Assembly (NCBI GenBank): GCA_034430155.1
Contig: DAOUET010000085.1
Location: 1-57,719, forward strand
Length of the DNA: 57,719 nucleotides
Direction: 5' to 3'
Origin: DAOUET01 sp034430155
GTDB lineage: Bacteria > Chloroflexota > Anaerolineae > Anaerolineales > UBA4823
The number at the start of each line of letters is the position of its first letter. Position 1 is the first letter of the stretch. Positions 57,186 to 57,719 of the stretch are shown here, in pieces. The notes beneath the pieces were generated by a model. The model made no database searches, had not been told where the DNA came from, and worked only from the letters and a program-made list of their open reading frames with translations. A program made the translations under genes and the position numbers.

Positions 57186-57719
57186 TTAGCAAGCCGCTCC
57201 CAAGCCAGCCAGCAGGAGTGCCGTCAGCATGCCCTGGGTGGATTTGTATCCCCGAATAGTACGGCTACGCATTTTCATACGTCCAATGGCTTGTTCGGTG
57301 CCGTTGTTGGTCCACGGAACACCGTTCTGCCAGGTGAAGATGCGGTAGTTCTCCCAATGTTCGCTCAAACGGATGAGCAATTGGCGCAGTTGATCCAGGG
57401 GAGATAGAGGCACATCCCGCCCAGCTCGACGCTTGGGGATCTGCTTCCACAGCTCAAACAGTCGCCGGCTGCCTTCGGGCGGCAGTTCAGCCAGTAGGCT
57501 CTTGATTTCTTCCAGCACCCACAACCAGTCTTTGGGAACGGTCTCACTCAACTCTCGGATGGTGCGCCCTACCCAGCGGCGCACATGGAACTGGCACACC
57601 TGATGCTCCACTCCCAGTTGTTGGGTCACACTACCGAAGCTGGCCAGGTCATCGGTCACCACCACGCTCACCCCCAGGCGCTGGACTAAGGGCCGCAGAA
57701 AACGCAAGACCGCCCGTGG
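57186..57719 (-). mobile_element. Transposase, cut by the window edge
   Basis: At least 178 residues; the frame continues beyond the right edge (PRAVLRFLRPLVQ, then RLGVSVVVTDDLASFGSVTQ). The DDE-type pattern is seen as VTDDLASF (Asp) and a late WTNNGTEQAIGRMKMRSRTI, where the Glu is the third acidic residue. CQFHVRRWVGR is typical of ISL3-like or related families. The family is not certain. The terminal repeat should lie near 57110-57180 but I cannot define it. Confidence 0.8.

Noticed and set aside
1..57719. tRNA genes, rRNA genes and CRISPR arrays
   Set aside because: No T-arm consensus with matching acceptor stem, no rRNA signature and no regularly spaced repeats were seen in the intergenic regions.

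Overview
The window looks like a chromosome segment of an uncultured Chloroflexota bacterium, most likely Anaerolineae. The basis is gene content recalled from memory, not a database search: SpoVS without other sporulation genes, paired M3 oligoendopeptidases, a long DUF5671-type membrane protein, a pyruvate-phosphate-dikinase-like ATP-grasp protein, split gatC/gatA/gatB, and Ser/Thr/Pro-rich linkers in exported proteins. GC content is moderate and genes are dense on both strands in short operons. Several genes appear to be leaderless, with a -10 box 6-9 nt before the start codon.

Layout. 1-3.2 kb is an accessory strip: a frameshifted end of a restriction-methylase-like gene, two AbiE-type toxin-antitoxin operons and dispersed repeats. 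3.5-7.5 kb (minus strand) holds an SDR epimerase, a small Cys-rich protein, a tandem pair of related membrane-anchored proteins and a class V aminotransferase. 7.9-16 kb (plus) holds spoVS, an esterase lipoprotein, gatC, gatA, and two M3 peptidases flanking an aldo/keto reductase. 16.2-18.7 kb is an exported subtilase. 19-31.9 kb (plus) holds a sugar nucleotidyltransferase, an aminotransferase, gatB, glutamate dehydrogenase, a DUF5671 membrane protein, dnaN, a PEP/pyruvate-binding protein and a deoxynucleoside kinase. 32-38.4 kb holds a degenerate GTPase with a zinc ribbon, a GAF-GGDEF diguanylate cyclase, OsmC, Hsp20, and an operon of two signal-less HtrA-like proteases with a LuxR-type pseudo-receiver regulator. 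38.8-46.5 kb holds a phosphodiester-glycosidase-like exported protein and divergent clpB and clpC. 46.7-55.8 kb holds a cNMP-binding protein, an NFU protein, ferritin, gamma-glutamyltransferase, selD, an SPFH protein, a divergent PyrK/PyrD-like pair, dtd and trpS. The right end has a T-box leader, a small selenoprotein, a SWIM zinc-finger gene behind a leader-peptide attenuator, and a transposase cut by the window edge.

Most notable points. (1) Two genes contain in-frame UGA codons that read as selenocysteine. One is selD itself (CAGU motif, Sec22). The other is an 83-residue SelW/Rdx-like protein (CxxU motif) that a standard ORF search misses. Each UGA is followed at the right distance by a hairpin suitable as a bacterial SECIS. 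(2) The SelW-like gene is the first gene of a selW-trpS-dtd operon under an apparent tryptophan T-box with a UGG specifier, so a selenoprotein would be controlled by tRNA-Trp charging. (3) The SWIM gene has a strong promoter, a 13-codon Arg/Lys-rich leader ORF and an intrinsic terminator beginning at that ORF's stop codon. The terminator loop is complementary to the leader's Shine-Dalgarno sequence. (4) The AbiEi/AbiEii operon has a perfect 26-bp palindrome spanning its promoter 4 bp before the start codon, a natural autorepression operator.
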